Shown here in pieces: positions 16,928 to 25,818 of a stretch of DNA of 64,000 bases. Source of the stretch: Achromobacter sp. AONIH1 (GTDB lineage Bacteria; Pseudomonadota; Gammaproteobacteria; Burkholderiales; Burkholderiaceae_B); NCBI RefSeq assembly GCF_002902905.1, contig NZ_CP026124.1:4898001-4962000 (forward strand). The letters are read 5' to 3'. Each line of letters begins with the position of its first letter. The first letter of the stretch is position 1. A program made the position numbers and the translations under genes. Below the pieces are notes generated by a model. It was given only the letters and a program-made list of their open reading frames with translations. It was not told the DNA's origin and did not search any database.

Positions 16928-16946
16928 TGGAAATGAACTTTTTCCA
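16928..16946. promoter_or_regulatory. TetR operator candidate upstream of its own gene
   Basis: TGGAAA-7 bases-TTTCCA lies 14 bases before the TetR ATG. It shares the GGAAA/TTTCC arms with the site at 16233 but has different spacing. Confidence 0.6.
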
Positions 16947-16973
16947 ATTTAGCACGAATCACGGCGCGCGGAT

Positions 16974-17546
16974 TCACGCCGCGCCGGCGCGTCGGGCGGC
17001 CTCCACTTCCCGAACCAGCGCCAGCATCCTGGCGGCGCTCGGCGCCTGGTTGGCGAACAGCACGCCATACATGAGCGGCGCCACCACGCGCGTGATGATC
17101 TGCTCCGCCTCGGCGGCCTGCTCGCCCCGGCCGATGGCGCGCTCGCGAATCGCCTCGATCTGCTGGCGCGTGAAGCCGTCGCACTTGCCGGCCCCTTCGT
17201 GGCCCGGCGTGCCCAGCACGTCGCGCAGCATGGCGCGCCCGGGCACCGAGGACATTTCGTCGAAGTACTGTTCCAGCCAGGCCAGCAGATCGCCGTAGAA
17301 CGAACCGGTGTCGGGCGGCGCCTGCTCGGGCTGCAGCTGCTCCACCGCCACGTCCGCCAGCAACTGCGACAGGTCGCCCCAGCGGCGATAGATGGTCGAC
17401 GGGGTCACGCCCGCGCGCGCCGCCACCGCAGGCACCGTCAGCCCATCGCGGCCCTGTTCCCGCTGCAATTCGCGCACCGCCTGGTGCACCGCGGCCTGCA
17501 CGCGCGCGCTGCGCCCGCCGGGGCGTGGCCCTGATTTGTCGGTCAT
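16974..17546 (-). CDS. TetR-family regulator, 190 aa
   Basis: HTH: QREQGRDGLTVPAVAARAGVTPSTIYRRWGDLSQLLADVA, the form seen in the TetR_C_11-type group. The ATG at 17546 begins MTDKSGPRPGG with AGGACCAGGC before it; two upstream ATG/GTG-like starts add non-conserved residues. It is divergent from an MFS gene and the gap holds a 22-bp perfect inverted repeat, so it is the likely repressor of the pump. Confidence 0.85.
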   Translation of the reverse strand: MTDKSGPRPGGRSARVQAAVHQAVRELQREQGRDGLTVPAVAARAGVTPSTIYRRWGDLSQLLADVAVEQLQPEQAPPDTGSFYGDLLAWLEQYFDEMSSVPGRAMLRDVLGTPGHEGAGKCDGFTRQQIEAIRERAIGRGEQAAEAEQIITRVVAPLMYGVLFANQAPSAARMLALVREVEAARRAGAA

Positions 17547-17592
17547 GCCTGGTCCTGCCGTCATGGATATGCTTATGCGCCAATTCACTAAA

Positions 17593-17650
17593 GCAAAATA
17601 TTTGCGTTAGTGAGCGTGATCTTGTATTCTCACTAACGCAAATATTTTGC
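17593..17650. promoter_or_regulatory. Large perfect inverted repeat, divergent operator
   Basis: Left arm 17593-17614 and right arm 17629-17650 are exact 22-bp reverse complements separated by 14 bases. Each arm holds GCGTTAGTGAG or its complement and an inner near-palindrome GCAAAATATTTGC. The right arm ends 15 bases before the MFS ATG. The geometry suggests two repressor dimers placed symmetrically. Confidence 0.85.
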
Positions 17651-17665
17651 ATTTAAAGGCGCGCC

Positions 17666-18916
17666 ATGTCCACGATCTCATCCGAATCCCTGGCCTGCCC
17701 CGTCATCCAGCCGGGCAAGCTGTCGCGTCGCGGCGCCACCGCCTTCCACGCCTTCGTACTGATGTCCTTCCTGGCGGCCTCGGCGGCGCCCACCCCGCTG
17801 TACCGCGTCTACCAGCAGGAATGGGGATTCAGCGCCACGCTGCTCACAGTCGTCTTCGGCGCCTACGCGCTGGCCTTGCTGACGGCGCTGCTGACCGCCG
17901 GCCGGCTGTCCGATCATATCGGCCGGCGTCCGGTGATCGCGCTGGCGCTGCTGTTGCAGAGCGTGGCCATGTGCGGTTTCCTGCTGGCCTCGGGCCCCGG
18001 CTGGCTGGTCGGCGCGCGCCTGCTGCAAGGCGCGGCCACGGGGCTTGCGACGGCCTCGGTGGGCGCCGCGCTGCTGGACCTGCACCGCGAGCGCGGCGCG
18101 CTGATCAACGGCATCTCGCCCATGATCGGCATGGCGGCCGGCGCGCTGGGCAGCACGGCGCTGCTGGTGCACGCACCCGATCCGCTGCATACCGTCTACG
18201 CGCTGCTGCTCGCGCTCTTCCTGCTGGCGCTGGCGCTGCTGTGGCGCGTGCCCGAGACCGCGACGCGCCGCGACGGCGCCTGGGCCAGCCTGCGTCCCCG
18301 CATCACCGTGCCGCCGCAGGCCCGCAAGGCGCTGCTCGGCGTCACGCCAGCCAATGTCGCGGTATGGATGCTGGGCGGCTTCTACCTGTCGCTGATGCCG
18401 TCGCTGATCGTCTCGGCCACGCAGGCCCGTTCGCCCTGGCTCGGCGGTTTCGCCGTGACGGCGCTGACGCTGAGCGGCGCCGTCGCCATCGCCCTGGTCG
18501 CGCTGCGCCGGGTCGGCACCTTCCGCACCTTGCTGTCCGGTGAAATCGCGCTGGCGTCCGGACTGCTGCTGATCCTGATCGCCGCCAACGCCGGCTACCC
18601 CGCCCTGCTGCTGGCCGGTTCCATCGTCGCCGGCCTGGGTTTCGGCGCCACCTTCCTGGGCGCGGTGCGCACCGTGCTGCCGCTGGCAGAGCCGCACGAA
18701 CGCGCCGGCCTGATGGGCGCGTTCTATGTCGAGAGCTATCTGGCCAACAGTGTGCCGACCATGATCGCGGGCTACATGGCGCAGCGCGCCGGGCTGCTGG
18801 CGGCGGCCGACGCGTATGGCGCGATCATCCTCGCGCTGGCGATGGCGGCCATCGTGCTGGCCGTGACGCGGCGACGCGCCTGCTTGCGGCAGGCGGCTGC
18901 CGGCCAGCCGCTGTGA
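17666..18916 (+). CDS. MFS transporter, 416 aa
   Basis: Twelve predicted helices with the loop motif TAGRLSDHIGRRPVIALALL between helices 2 and 3 and GLGFGATFLGAVRTVLPLA in the second half, typical of DHA1 drug/metabolite exporters of the YfcJ/SetA-like kind. It starts with a hydrophilic segment and ends in a basic tail. It is divergent from a TetR gene over a large dyad, the usual setting for an inducible efflux pump. The substrate is unknown. Confidence 0.85.
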   Translation: MSTISSESLACPVIQPGKLSRRGATAFHAFVLMSFLAASAAPTPLYRVYQQEWGFSATLLTVVFGAYALALLTALLTAGRLSDHIGRRPVIALALLLQSVAMCGFLLASGPGWLVGARLLQGAATGLATASVGAALLDLHRERGALINGISPMIGMAAGALGSTALLVHAPDPLHTVYALLLALFLLALALLWRVPETATRRDGAWASLRPRITVPPQARKALLGVTPANVAVWMLGGFYLSLMPSLIVSATQARSPWLGGFAVTALTLSGAVAIALVALRRVGTFRTLLSGEIALASGLLLILIAANAGYPALLLAGSIVAGLGFGATFLGAVRTVLPLAEPHERAGLMGAFYVESYLANSVPTMIAGYMAQRAGLLAAADAYGAIILALAMAAIVLAVTRRRACLRQAAAGQPL

Positions 18917-19065
18917 ATCGCTGACGCGCGCCGCGCTGGCGCCACGTTTGCGGGGCAGGCAATCGCAACAACGGTCCCGGCTTATCATTGCTGGTCCCGC
19001 CGCCGCGCTCGCGGGATGCGCGAACGCGGCGGCGCCAGTCACTTCACCGCGCCCGACCGACAGCC

Positions 19066-20469
19066 ATGACCCAGCCTTCCGCCACGCTCGCCGCCATCCT
19101 GCGCGCCATACCCCGGCGCTATCGGAGCACGGCCCGGCCCGCCCCTGGCGCCGTCGCGCAGCCCGATCCGGACAGCCCCATCGCGCGGCTGGCGCGCGCC
19201 ATCGAACCGCTGCAGGCCGCCGACGCTTCTGCCCAAGCGCCCGATGGCGCAGTGCGCCACGCGTTCATCGACGCGCTGGCCGCGCTCATCGACGAGGCCC
19301 TGCGCCCCGATGCCGGCGACCCCGTGTTCCAGGGCGCGCTGCAGGAATACCGCCACCCCGTCGTCCGTGAATACCTGGAACTGCGCCGCCAGGAAACCGC
19401 CGACCAGCGCCAGCTGCGCACCGCCATCAACACCGTCGCGCATCCGGCCAAGCCGCCGCGCCTGGCGCCCGGCGCGGGACGCGAATCCCTGGCGCGGCTG
19501 CACGCCGAGGTTTCTTCGGGATCATGGCAACAGGCGGCGCAGACCGCGCAAGCGTTGCTGAATCTACCGCAGGTCCACACCGACGCGGACCTCGCGTCCG
19601 CGCTGCGCGCGCTGCTCGACGCCCCGGCGCTCGCCCGCCTGCAACGGCTCGACGCGCTGGCGTCGGACCCGCGGGTGCGGCAGTACGAAGCGATCCGCGA
19701 GAAACAAGGCCCGCGCTCCGGCAGCGAAGAGGCCAATGCGCAAGGCCTGCTGGCCAGGCAACGCGGCGTCGCGGTCGAGATCCTGGCCGCGCGCGCGCTC
19801 GAAGCGCTGGCGCGGCATCTGGACCAGGCGTCCCCTTCCGAATCACGCCATGGCGACGCATCGCCCGGCTACCGCGTGGTGACCTCGCTGCGCGTGCCGT
19901 CGGCCCTGGCCGCCAATGCCGATCGCGCCAAGACCGAGTGGGACGCGGTGCTGCTGCGCCGCGCCAACGACAACGCGAGCGAGACGCCGCTTTGGGATGT
20001 CTGCCTGCTCATCGAGGCCAAGGCCTCCGTGGACGCCGCCACGACCGACCTGCCGCGCCTGTTGCGCGGCTTGCGCCTGCTGGCCCAGGCCGAACCGGAC
20101 GCGTCCTATTCCTGCGCCACGCAGCAAGGCCAGGTCCGGCTGCGCGGCGCCTCGCTGCGCGCGCTGCCGCAGGAAATGGAGAATCTGGCCGACGCCGTGC
20201 TGTACTGCTGCGACGCGCCCGACGAAACCTGGACGCCGGCGCTCAACGCCGCCAGCCGCATGCAGCTGCTGTCCGCGCCGCCCAGCCTGGCCTACGCCGC
20301 CCTGCTGGCCGCCGGCGAGCCGGCCGACGCGCGCATGCTCGAACCGCTGTGGCAGGACCTGCGGCAGAACCCGCGCTGGCAAGCCATGCTGAATCTGGGC
20401 GCCACCCGCCGGCTGGCGCGCGAGCTGATGGTGCATCCCGACGATCTGCTTGCGTCGATCAACGCTTGA
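19066..20469 (+). CDS. Uncharacterised protein with PD-(D/E)XK-like segment, 467 aa
   Basis: No family was recognised over the full length. The first 250 residues are Ala/Arg-rich and helical (LDALASDPRVRQYEAIREKQGPRS). Near residues 288-320 the sequence reads AKTEWDAVLLRR...DVCLLIEAKAS, i.e. an Asp on a strand followed by hydrophobic-E-x-K, the hallmark of PD-(D/E)XK nucleases, then a helix LPRLLRGLRLL. The ATG at 19066 is chosen over an upstream extension with poor content. Its 3' end overlaps the HpaB-like gene on the other strand by 11 bases. Confidence 0.65.
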   Translation: MTQPSATLAAILRAIPRRYRSTARPAPGAVAQPDPDSPIARLARAIEPLQAADASAQAPDGAVRHAFIDALAALIDEALRPDAGDPVFQGALQEYRHPVVREYLELRRQETADQRQLRTAINTVAHPAKPPRLAPGAGRESLARLHAEVSSGSWQQAAQTAQALLNLPQVHTDADLASALRALLDAPALARLQRLDALASDPRVRQYEAIREKQGPRSGSEEANAQGLLARQRGVAVEILAARALEALARHLDQASPSESRHGDASPGYRVVTSLRVPSALAANADRAKTEWDAVLLRRANDNASETPLWDVCLLIEAKASVDAATTDLPRLLRGLRLLAQAEPDASYSCATQQGQVRLRGASLRALPQEMENLADAVLYCCDAPDETWTPALNAASRMQLLSAPPSLAYAALLAAGEPADARMLEPLWQDLRQNPRWQAMLNLGATRRLARELMVHPDDLLASINA

Positions 20470-22066
20470 GCGCGGGCAAGGGCACCATGATGGGCTGTCC
20501 CGGCGCGCTGCACCCCATGTCGCAGCAGCGTCCGGGCTGGCGGTTCTTCGTGGCCGCGCGCGCCTCGTCATGCAGCACGCCCCGCTCCAGCAGGCGTTCC
20601 ACCAGTTCCACCTTGGAACCCAGGGGATAGTTGCGCCAGATCTCCTGCTTCATCGCCGCCGGCGAACCGCCGCCGTGCAGGCTGATGACCGAATACCAGC
20701 CACCCTGGTACGAGGCGGTCAGGTCCTCGATGAAGCGCGCCGTCTGTATGCGACGGTCGTAGGGCACGGCGGGATTGGCCTGCAGCGCCTCCGACAGCCG
20801 GGCGGCCGTGGCGGGGTTGTGATCTTCGTCCGGGCCGGGCAAGGCGACGATCAGCCCGCCGGACACCTCGTGCGCCAGCCGGTGCATGTCGTAGATCTGC
20901 GTGGCCAGCAGCAGCTTGCCGATATTGCTGAACACCGGGTCCGGCATGAACGAGCCGCTGTGTTCATCGCGCGCGGCATAGACGCTGGCCGCGACGCCAC
21001 AGGCGTAGAAGCCTTCCGTGATCTTGATCAGCTCCACCATCGGCTCGCGCAGATTGGCCTTGACGTCCGGATCCAGCCCGTTGGCCTCGCACATCAGCGC
21101 GCCGGCGCCGATCAAGAGGTCGCCGAATCCCGCCCTTGCCGCGATGCAGCTGTGGCGGTGGTGGGTGGCATAGCTGTAGGTCAGCACATGGCTGTGCTCC
21201 CAGTCCCCCGCGTAGAACACGCGCTCCCAGGGCACGAACACCCGGTCGAACAGCACCACGGCCGTGGCCTGGCCGTACTTGCGCGAGAACAGCGCATCGC
21301 CGTGTTCCAGCTTCTCGCCGGGGCGTCCGGCCGGACGCGACACCAGGGTGATGCCGGGCTCGTCCACGCGCACCGCGCAACAGACGGCGAAGTCCGCGTC
21401 CTCGGCTCCCATGTTGCGGCTGGGCATGACCAGCAGCTCGTGCATGTACGGGCCGCCCGTCACGATGGCCTTGGCGCCGCTGATGACGATGCCGCGCGCG
21501 TTGCGCTCGACCACGCGCACATAGGCCTCGGGATTGGGCTGCTGGTGCGGCTTGAGGCTGCGGTCGCCCTTGGCGTCCGTCATCGCCACGCCCAGCGACA
21601 GATCGCGGTCCTGCGCATGCGCCAGATAGGCCTCGAAGCGCGCGCGGTGTTCCGTGCCGCCCGTGGCGTCGTCGATCCGCGCCACGGCCTGCCCGATGCC
21701 ATTGAGCGCGTCGTGCGCCAGATAGCGCTGGGCGCAGCCGGTTTCCTGGCACAGCGCGCGCACCGCTTCCAACTTGTTCAGCAGGTCGCCGGACGACTCG
21801 TTGATGTGCAGCATCCGGCTGACCACGCGGTTGCGCCGAGACTGCGTGGCCAGCGCGACGGGCGCGACATCCTCGCGCCGCGCGAAATCATAGGTGTAGG
21901 CCAGGGCATTGACGCCCGGCCGCAGGGACGGCTCGTCCGCGACGCTCTCGACCTGGCGGCCGTCAACGTAGACCCGGGGCCGGTAGCCGCGCAGCGATTC
22001 GCGGTAGTCGTCGCCGGACATCAGCTCGGCCCGGCTGGGCATTGCGGCTTCATGCAGCGCATTCAT
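20459..22066 (-). CDS. 4-hydroxyphenylacetate 3-hydroxylase (HpaB)-family protein, 535 aa
   Basis: Matches the HpaB/4-hydroxybutyryl-CoA dehydratase superfamily: DGRQVESVADEPSLRPGVNA near the N-terminus, HQQPNPEAYVRVVERNARGIVISGAKAIVTGG in the middle and PWERVFYAGDW later. The [4Fe-4S] set of the dehydratases seems absent, because ATHHRHSCIAARAG has Ala where their late Cys stands, so a FADH2-dependent hydroxylase is more likely. It ends in a Cys-rich tail (GRCCDMGCSAP). ATG at 22066 follows AGGAGG. It is third in a TetR-AidB-HpaB operon. Confidence 0.75.
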   Translation of the reverse strand: MNALHEAAMPSRAELMSGDDYRESLRGYRPRVYVDGRQVESVADEPSLRPGVNALAYTYDFARREDVAPVALATQSRRNRVVSRMLHINESSGDLLNKLEAVRALCQETGCAQRYLAHDALNGIGQAVARIDDATGGTEHRARFEAYLAHAQDRDLSLGVAMTDAKGDRSLKPHQQPNPEAYVRVVERNARGIVISGAKAIVTGGPYMHELLVMPSRNMGAEDADFAVCCAVRVDEPGITLVSRPAGRPGEKLEHGDALFSRKYGQATAVVLFDRVFVPWERVFYAGDWEHSHVLTYSYATHHRHSCIAARAGFGDLLIGAGALMCEANGLDPDVKANLREPMVELIKITEGFYACGVAASVYAARDEHSGSFMPDPVFSNIGKLLLATQIYDMHRLAHEVSGGLIVALPGPDEDHNPATAARLSEALQANPAVPYDRRIQTARFIEDLTASYQGGWYSVISLHGGGSPAAMKQEIWRNYPLGSKVELVERLLERGVLHDEARAATKNRQPGRCCDMGCSAPGQPIMVPLPALKR

Positions 22067-22124
22067 CTCCACCTCCTGTCTCCAGGTTCACCAGCAGAAA
22101 CGGCGGCAGGCATGCCGCCGGCCA

Positions 22125-23858
22125 TCAGCCAGCCACGTCGGCCCGCCGCAAGATGCGTTGCGCGGCGGCCTGGCCGGTCCTGCCGGCCAGCGTGCCGTAG
22201 TGCGATCCCCAGGCGCCCGCCGCGTCGGGACCGCGTGTATCCAGGAACGCGTCCACGACCTCGTCCGTGCCGTGGCGCAACAGCTCGGCGCCTTGCAGCG
22301 CGCGCGCCACCGCCTCGGTCATGGGACGCGCCAGGAACTCATCCCGCGCCGCGTCGCGCGCCAGCCGGCCAACATGCCGGACCAGCGCGTCGAAGCGCGC
22401 GTCCTGGCCGGCCAGCGGCCGCAATTCATCGAACAGCGCGTCCAGCGTCCGCGCATCCCTGGCCATGGCGCGGCGCACGTCCATGCACATCATGTTGGCC
22501 GTGCCTTCCCAGACGCTGTTCAGCGGCGCTTCGCGGTAGACGCGGGCCATCGGGTTCTCCTCGATGAAGCCATTGCCGCCATGGCATTGCAGCGCCTCAT
22601 AGGCGATCGACGGCGCGCGCGAGCAGTTGAAGTACTTGGCGGCCGGCGTGGCCACGCGGGCCAGCAGGCGCTCGTGCTCGCTGTCGCGCATCCCGTCCGC
22701 GGCCCGGGCCACGCGCAACGCCATCAGCGTGCAGGCCTCGACCTCCACCGCCATGTCCGCCAGCACGTTGGTCATCATGGGCCGGTCGGCGATGGGCGTG
22801 CCGAACGCACCGCGCGTCATCGTGTGCCGCAGCGCCAGCGTCAGCGCCTGCCGCATGAGGCCGGCCGAGCCGACCGCGAAATCCAGCCGCGTCAGGTGCG
22901 AGTGCGACAGGATCTCGCGGATGCCCTTGCCCTCCTCGCCCACGCGGATCGCCAGCGTGCCGGCGTACTCCACTTCACTGGAGGCGTTGGAGCGGTTGCC
23001 CGCCTTGTCCTTCAGGCGCTGCACGTAGAAGCGGTTGTAGGAACCATCGGGCAAGGTGCGCGGCAGGAAGAAGCAGGTGACGCCGCCGTCCACCTTGGCC
23101 AGCGTGAAAAAGCCGTCCGATTGCGGCACCGAACAGAACCACTTGTGGCCCGTCAGTTCACACCAGTGCGCGGCCGCGCCGTGGTAATCGTCCGTGTGCG
23201 AGTAGCGCGCCGTGGTCTGCGTCTGGCGCAGGTCCGAGCCGCCCTGCTTCTCGGTCATGGCGTAGCCGATGACCACGGACGGCTTGTCGCCGACCTCGCG
23301 CCGGCTGAACTCGTATTCGGTGCCCAGCGACTTCCGCTTCCAGACCGCCAGCGCCGGCTCGGCCTCGAAACCCGCATGGGCGGCGTAGGCCATGCCCGTG
23401 GGACAGCCGGTGCCGTGCTCCACCTGGTTCCACAGGTACGACAGCACGGCGCGCGCATAGTGGCCGCCCGGCGCGTCGGCGCGCCAGGCAAGGTTCGGCA
23501 CCTCGTGCTTCCAGGCCAGCGTCATCAGCGCGTGCCAGCTGGGGTGAAATTCCACCCAGTCGATGCGGTTGCCGTAACGGTCATGCGTCTTCAGCTCGGG
23601 CGCATGCCGGTTGGCCAGCCGCGCCAACTCCTGTGTCTGTTCGTCGCCGGCCAGCGCGCCCAGGGCCGCGCAGCGCGATTGCGCCCACGGCGCTTCGCGC
23701 GCGATGGCGGCCCGCAGCACCGCGTCGCCGGTGTAGGCATTGAAACCGCAGGCCGGTTCGGCCTGGTTCAGGACCGCATGGGTGCGGTAGCGGTCGACGG
23801 GCGTCGCGTCCGGGGCGGAGCCGGCCATCAGCGCGGCGCAAGGCAGGGGTTCGTTCAT
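22125..23858 (-). CDS. Acyl-CoA dehydrogenase, AidB-like, 577 aa
   Basis: The order of blocks is that of AidB: HALMTLAWKHEVPNLAW, YAMTEKQGGSDLRQTQT (FAD-binding loop), GHKWFCSVPQSDGFFTLA, RLDFAVGSAGLMRQAL, then YEALQCHGGNGFIEENPMARVYREAPLNSVWEGTANMMC. Length exceeds ordinary acyl-CoA dehydrogenases and fits AidB, the flavoprotein of the alkylation response. Here it is coupled to a TetR gene (ATGA) and followed by an HpaB-like gene, so it may serve catabolism rather than DNA protection. Confidence 0.85.
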   Translation of the reverse strand: MNEPLPCAALMAGSAPDATPVDRYRTHAVLNQAEPACGFNAYTGDAVLRAAIAREAPWAQSRCAALGALAGDEQTQELARLANRHAPELKTHDRYGNRIDWVEFHPSWHALMTLAWKHEVPNLAWRADAPGGHYARAVLSYLWNQVEHGTGCPTGMAYAAHAGFEAEPALAVWKRKSLGTEYEFSRREVGDKPSVVIGYAMTEKQGGSDLRQTQTTARYSHTDDYHGAAAHWCELTGHKWFCSVPQSDGFFTLAKVDGGVTCFFLPRTLPDGSYNRFYVQRLKDKAGNRSNASSEVEYAGTLAIRVGEEGKGIREILSHSHLTRLDFAVGSAGLMRQALTLALRHTMTRGAFGTPIADRPMMTNVLADMAVEVEACTLMALRVARAADGMRDSEHERLLARVATPAAKYFNCSRAPSIAYEALQCHGGNGFIEENPMARVYREAPLNSVWEGTANMMCMDVRRAMARDARTLDALFDELRPLAGQDARFDALVRHVGRLARDAARDEFLARPMTEAVARALQGAELLRHGTDEVVDAFLDTRGPDAAGAWGSHYGTLAGRTGQAAAQRILRRADVAG

Positions 23859-24526
23859 GCGCGTCTCCGGGGTAGCTGCCGTAAGGCGCCGGCAGCGGCG
23901 GCCACGCTGGCGCAGGCCAGCGTGGCGATCTGGTCGGCCAGCACGGCGACATCGTGGCGATAGGCTTCGGCCTGCGATTCCTGCTGGCGGTTCAGCGGCG
24001 ACAAGGGACCGATCAGGCCTTCCATGAAGCCGCCCACGATCACGGTGGCGGCGATGTCCGCCCGCACGTCGGCGCGCATCTCGCCGGCGGCCTGCCCCTC
24101 GGCGACGATGGCGCGGATTGTTTCGCTGATGGCGGCGCGATAGGTCAGCCGTACCTCGTCGATTTCCTTGTCGCAGGGCTCGGCGATCAGCGCATAGGCC
24201 AGCCTTGGATTGCGCATGGCGCGCTTGACGAAGGTCGCCACCGCCGAATGCAGCCGCACGGTGGCGCCGCCGTCCGCCCGGGCGATGGCGGCCAGCACGT
24301 CCACCTCGCGCTGCGAGACCAGCGCCAGCACCTCGGCGAACAGTTCCGCCTTGGATGGGAAGTACCGGTACACCGTGCCGGTGGCGATGCCGGCCGCCGC
24401 CGCCACGCTGGCGACCTGCGCCTCGGTCCAGCCGCCTTCGCTCACCAGCGCGCGGGCGGCTTGCAGGATGCGGCTGCGGTTGTCCTGGAGACGGGCTTCG
24501 ACTTCGGGGGTCTGACGGTAGGCCAT
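23855..24526 (-). CDS. TetR-family regulator, 223 aa
   Basis: HTH at residues 18-65: RILQAARALVSEGGWTEAQVASVAAAAGIATGTVYRYFPSKAELFAEV, then an all-helical ligand domain (RLAYALIAEPCDKEIDEVRL). It opens the AidB-HpaB operon; its own stop overlaps the AidB ATG. An 18-bp imperfect inverted repeat lies directly in front of it. Confidence 0.9.
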   Translation of the reverse strand: MAYRQTPEVEARLQDNRSRILQAARALVSEGGWTEAQVASVAAAAGIATGTVYRYFPSKAELFAEVLALVSQREVDVLAAIARADGGATVRLHSAVATFVKRAMRNPRLAYALIAEPCDKEIDEVRLTYRAAISETIRAIVAEGQAAGEMRADVRADIAATVIVGGFMEGLIGPLSPLNRQQESQAEAYRHDVAVLADQIATLACASVAAAAGALRQLPRRRA

Positions 24527-24529
24527 GAA

Positions 24530-24575
24530 GAAATGAACCTGGATTCACATGATCCAATGAATCCTAGTTCATTTC
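24530..24575. promoter_or_regulatory. TetR operator, long inverted repeat
   Basis: Arms 24530-24547 and 24558-24575 are reverse complements with two mismatches (GAAATGAACC...GGATTCA / TGAATCC..GTTCATTTC). It sits 3 bases before the TetR ATG and touches the end of the convergent small membrane gene. Self-repression of the operon is likely. Confidence 0.75.
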
Positions 24576-24871
24576 TTTGGGGCGTACAAGGAATTCGTCC
24601 TTCCCCCGGGATTCCCCCGATGCGGCGACAAGGCGCGAACCTCGGGCATGGCCCGCCGGGTCCGGTCCTGCCGGCCCGCGAGCCGCCTGAGCCACGGCGC
24701 GGCATGGAATGCGCTCATCAATGCGTACATCCAGGCCATGCCGTCGACCCGCCAGGCATCGCCCCCGCACAGCATCCGCATGGCCGGATCGCCGTGCCAG
24801 GCGGCCAGCGCGGCCATCGCCGCGAAGACCGGCGCCGCGGCCAGGCACAGGCTGTCGGCCAGGCGCTTCAT
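24569..24871 (-). CDS. Small membrane protein, 100 aa
   Basis: Starts MKRLADSLCLAAAPVFAAMAALAAW, a membrane helix, followed by a Gly/Met-rich second helix (GDAWRVDGMAWMYALMSAFHAAPWL) and a basic tail. The ATG overlaps the DUF899 stop (ATGA), so it belongs to that operon. A copy of such a short two-helix protein behind thioredoxin-like genes is not something I can name. Confidence 0.6.
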   Translation of the reverse strand: MKRLADSLCLAAAPVFAAMAALAAWHGDPAMRMLCGGDAWRVDGMAWMYALMSAFHAAPWLRRLAGRQDRTRRAMPEVRALSPHRGNPGGRTNSLYAPKK

Positions 24872-25638
24872 GGCTGGCCGTATTCGTCGCGGCGGCGCAG
24901 CCACATGCCGCTCTCGTTGCGCCCTTTCGGCGCGCGGTCCAGCCAGGCGTACATGCCCCAGATCGCGTCCGTGCCGCGCGAGTACGAGGAATAGCTGTGG
25001 TAGACCACGCCGTCCTGCAGCACGAAGGCGCTCATGCCCTCGCGTTCGCGCAGGTAGGTGGACGGGTCGGTGCCGGTCGTCGCCGCCCAGGACACGAATT
25101 CCGGCGGCGGCGCCGCGGCGGTCGCCAGCTTCATGGCGGGATCGTCGCGCCGGAAGTTGTATTCCGGCCCTTCGCGCTGCTGGGTCTCGGTGAACGAGGC
25201 ATTGAAGTCGTAGTTAAAATCGCTGCCGGCCGACGAGGCCCACGGGAAGGTCCAGCCCATGCGCCGCTTGTAGATCTGAAGCTTGTCCAGCGGCGCGCGC
25301 GACACCGCCCACAGCATCACGTCGTGATGCGCCAGATGCGTGACGATGCCGTTGAAACCGTCGGCGATCGACGAGCAGGACGGGCAGCCCGCCTTGTAGT
25401 CCGGCCCGAACATGAAGTGATAGACCAGCAGTTGCGAACGGCCCTGGAACAGGTCGGCCAGCGTGGCGCTGCCGGCGTCGGTCTGCAAGCGGTAGGTCTT
25501 GTCCAGCCGTACCCAGGGTAGCGCCTGGCGCTGCCGCGCCACCTCGTCGCCCTGCCACGTCAGCTTCTTTTCCGCGTCCAGCAGTTCCAGCCTGGCGGCC
25601 AGCCATTGCTGGCGTGTTCCGATCTTGTGCGCTTGCAT
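24868..25638 (-). CDS. DUF899 thioredoxin-like protein, 256 aa
   Basis: Family signature blocks: RLELLDAEKKLTWQGDEVARQRQALPWV, LLVYHFMFGPDYKAGCPSCSSIADGF with the CxxC-like GCPSCS, and FNYDFNASFT. DUF899 proteins have a thioredoxin fold and unknown substrates. ATG at 25638 is used; the 42 residues upstream in frame are unlike the family. The promoter gap up to 25818 shows nothing notable. Confidence 0.85.
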   Translation of the reverse strand: MQAHKIGTRQQWLAARLELLDAEKKLTWQGDEVARQRQALPWVRLDKTYRLQTDAGSATLADLFQGRSQLLVYHFMFGPDYKAGCPSCSSIADGFNGIVTHLAHHDVMLWAVSRAPLDKLQIYKRRMGWTFPWASSAGSDFNYDFNASFTETQQREGPEYNFRRDDPAMKLATAAAPPPEFVSWAATTGTDPSTYLREREGMSAFVLQDGVVYHSYSSYSRGTDAIWGMYAWLDRAPKGRNESGMWLRRRDEYGQP

Positions 25639-25818
25639 TGCTCTCTCCTTGGTGTCCGTGCTCGCGCCGCGCTTGGCGCTTGCGGGGTTGTCGGGAGAGA
25701 TATTGCGGCCGATCGGCCGCGCGGCGGGAGTAACAAGTCTGGCGCGTATCCAGCCAACACGCATTCCCGCGCTACGCCAGATGCGCCTGGCATACGCGCC
25801 GCCACGAGCGACGCCGAG

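Noticed and set aside
20459..22066. 4-hydroxybutyryl-CoA dehydratase for the HpaB-like gene
   Set aside because: The late [4Fe-4S] cysteine position reads Ala (HRHSCIAARAG), and the early Cys spacing is CxxxxC rather than CxxxC.
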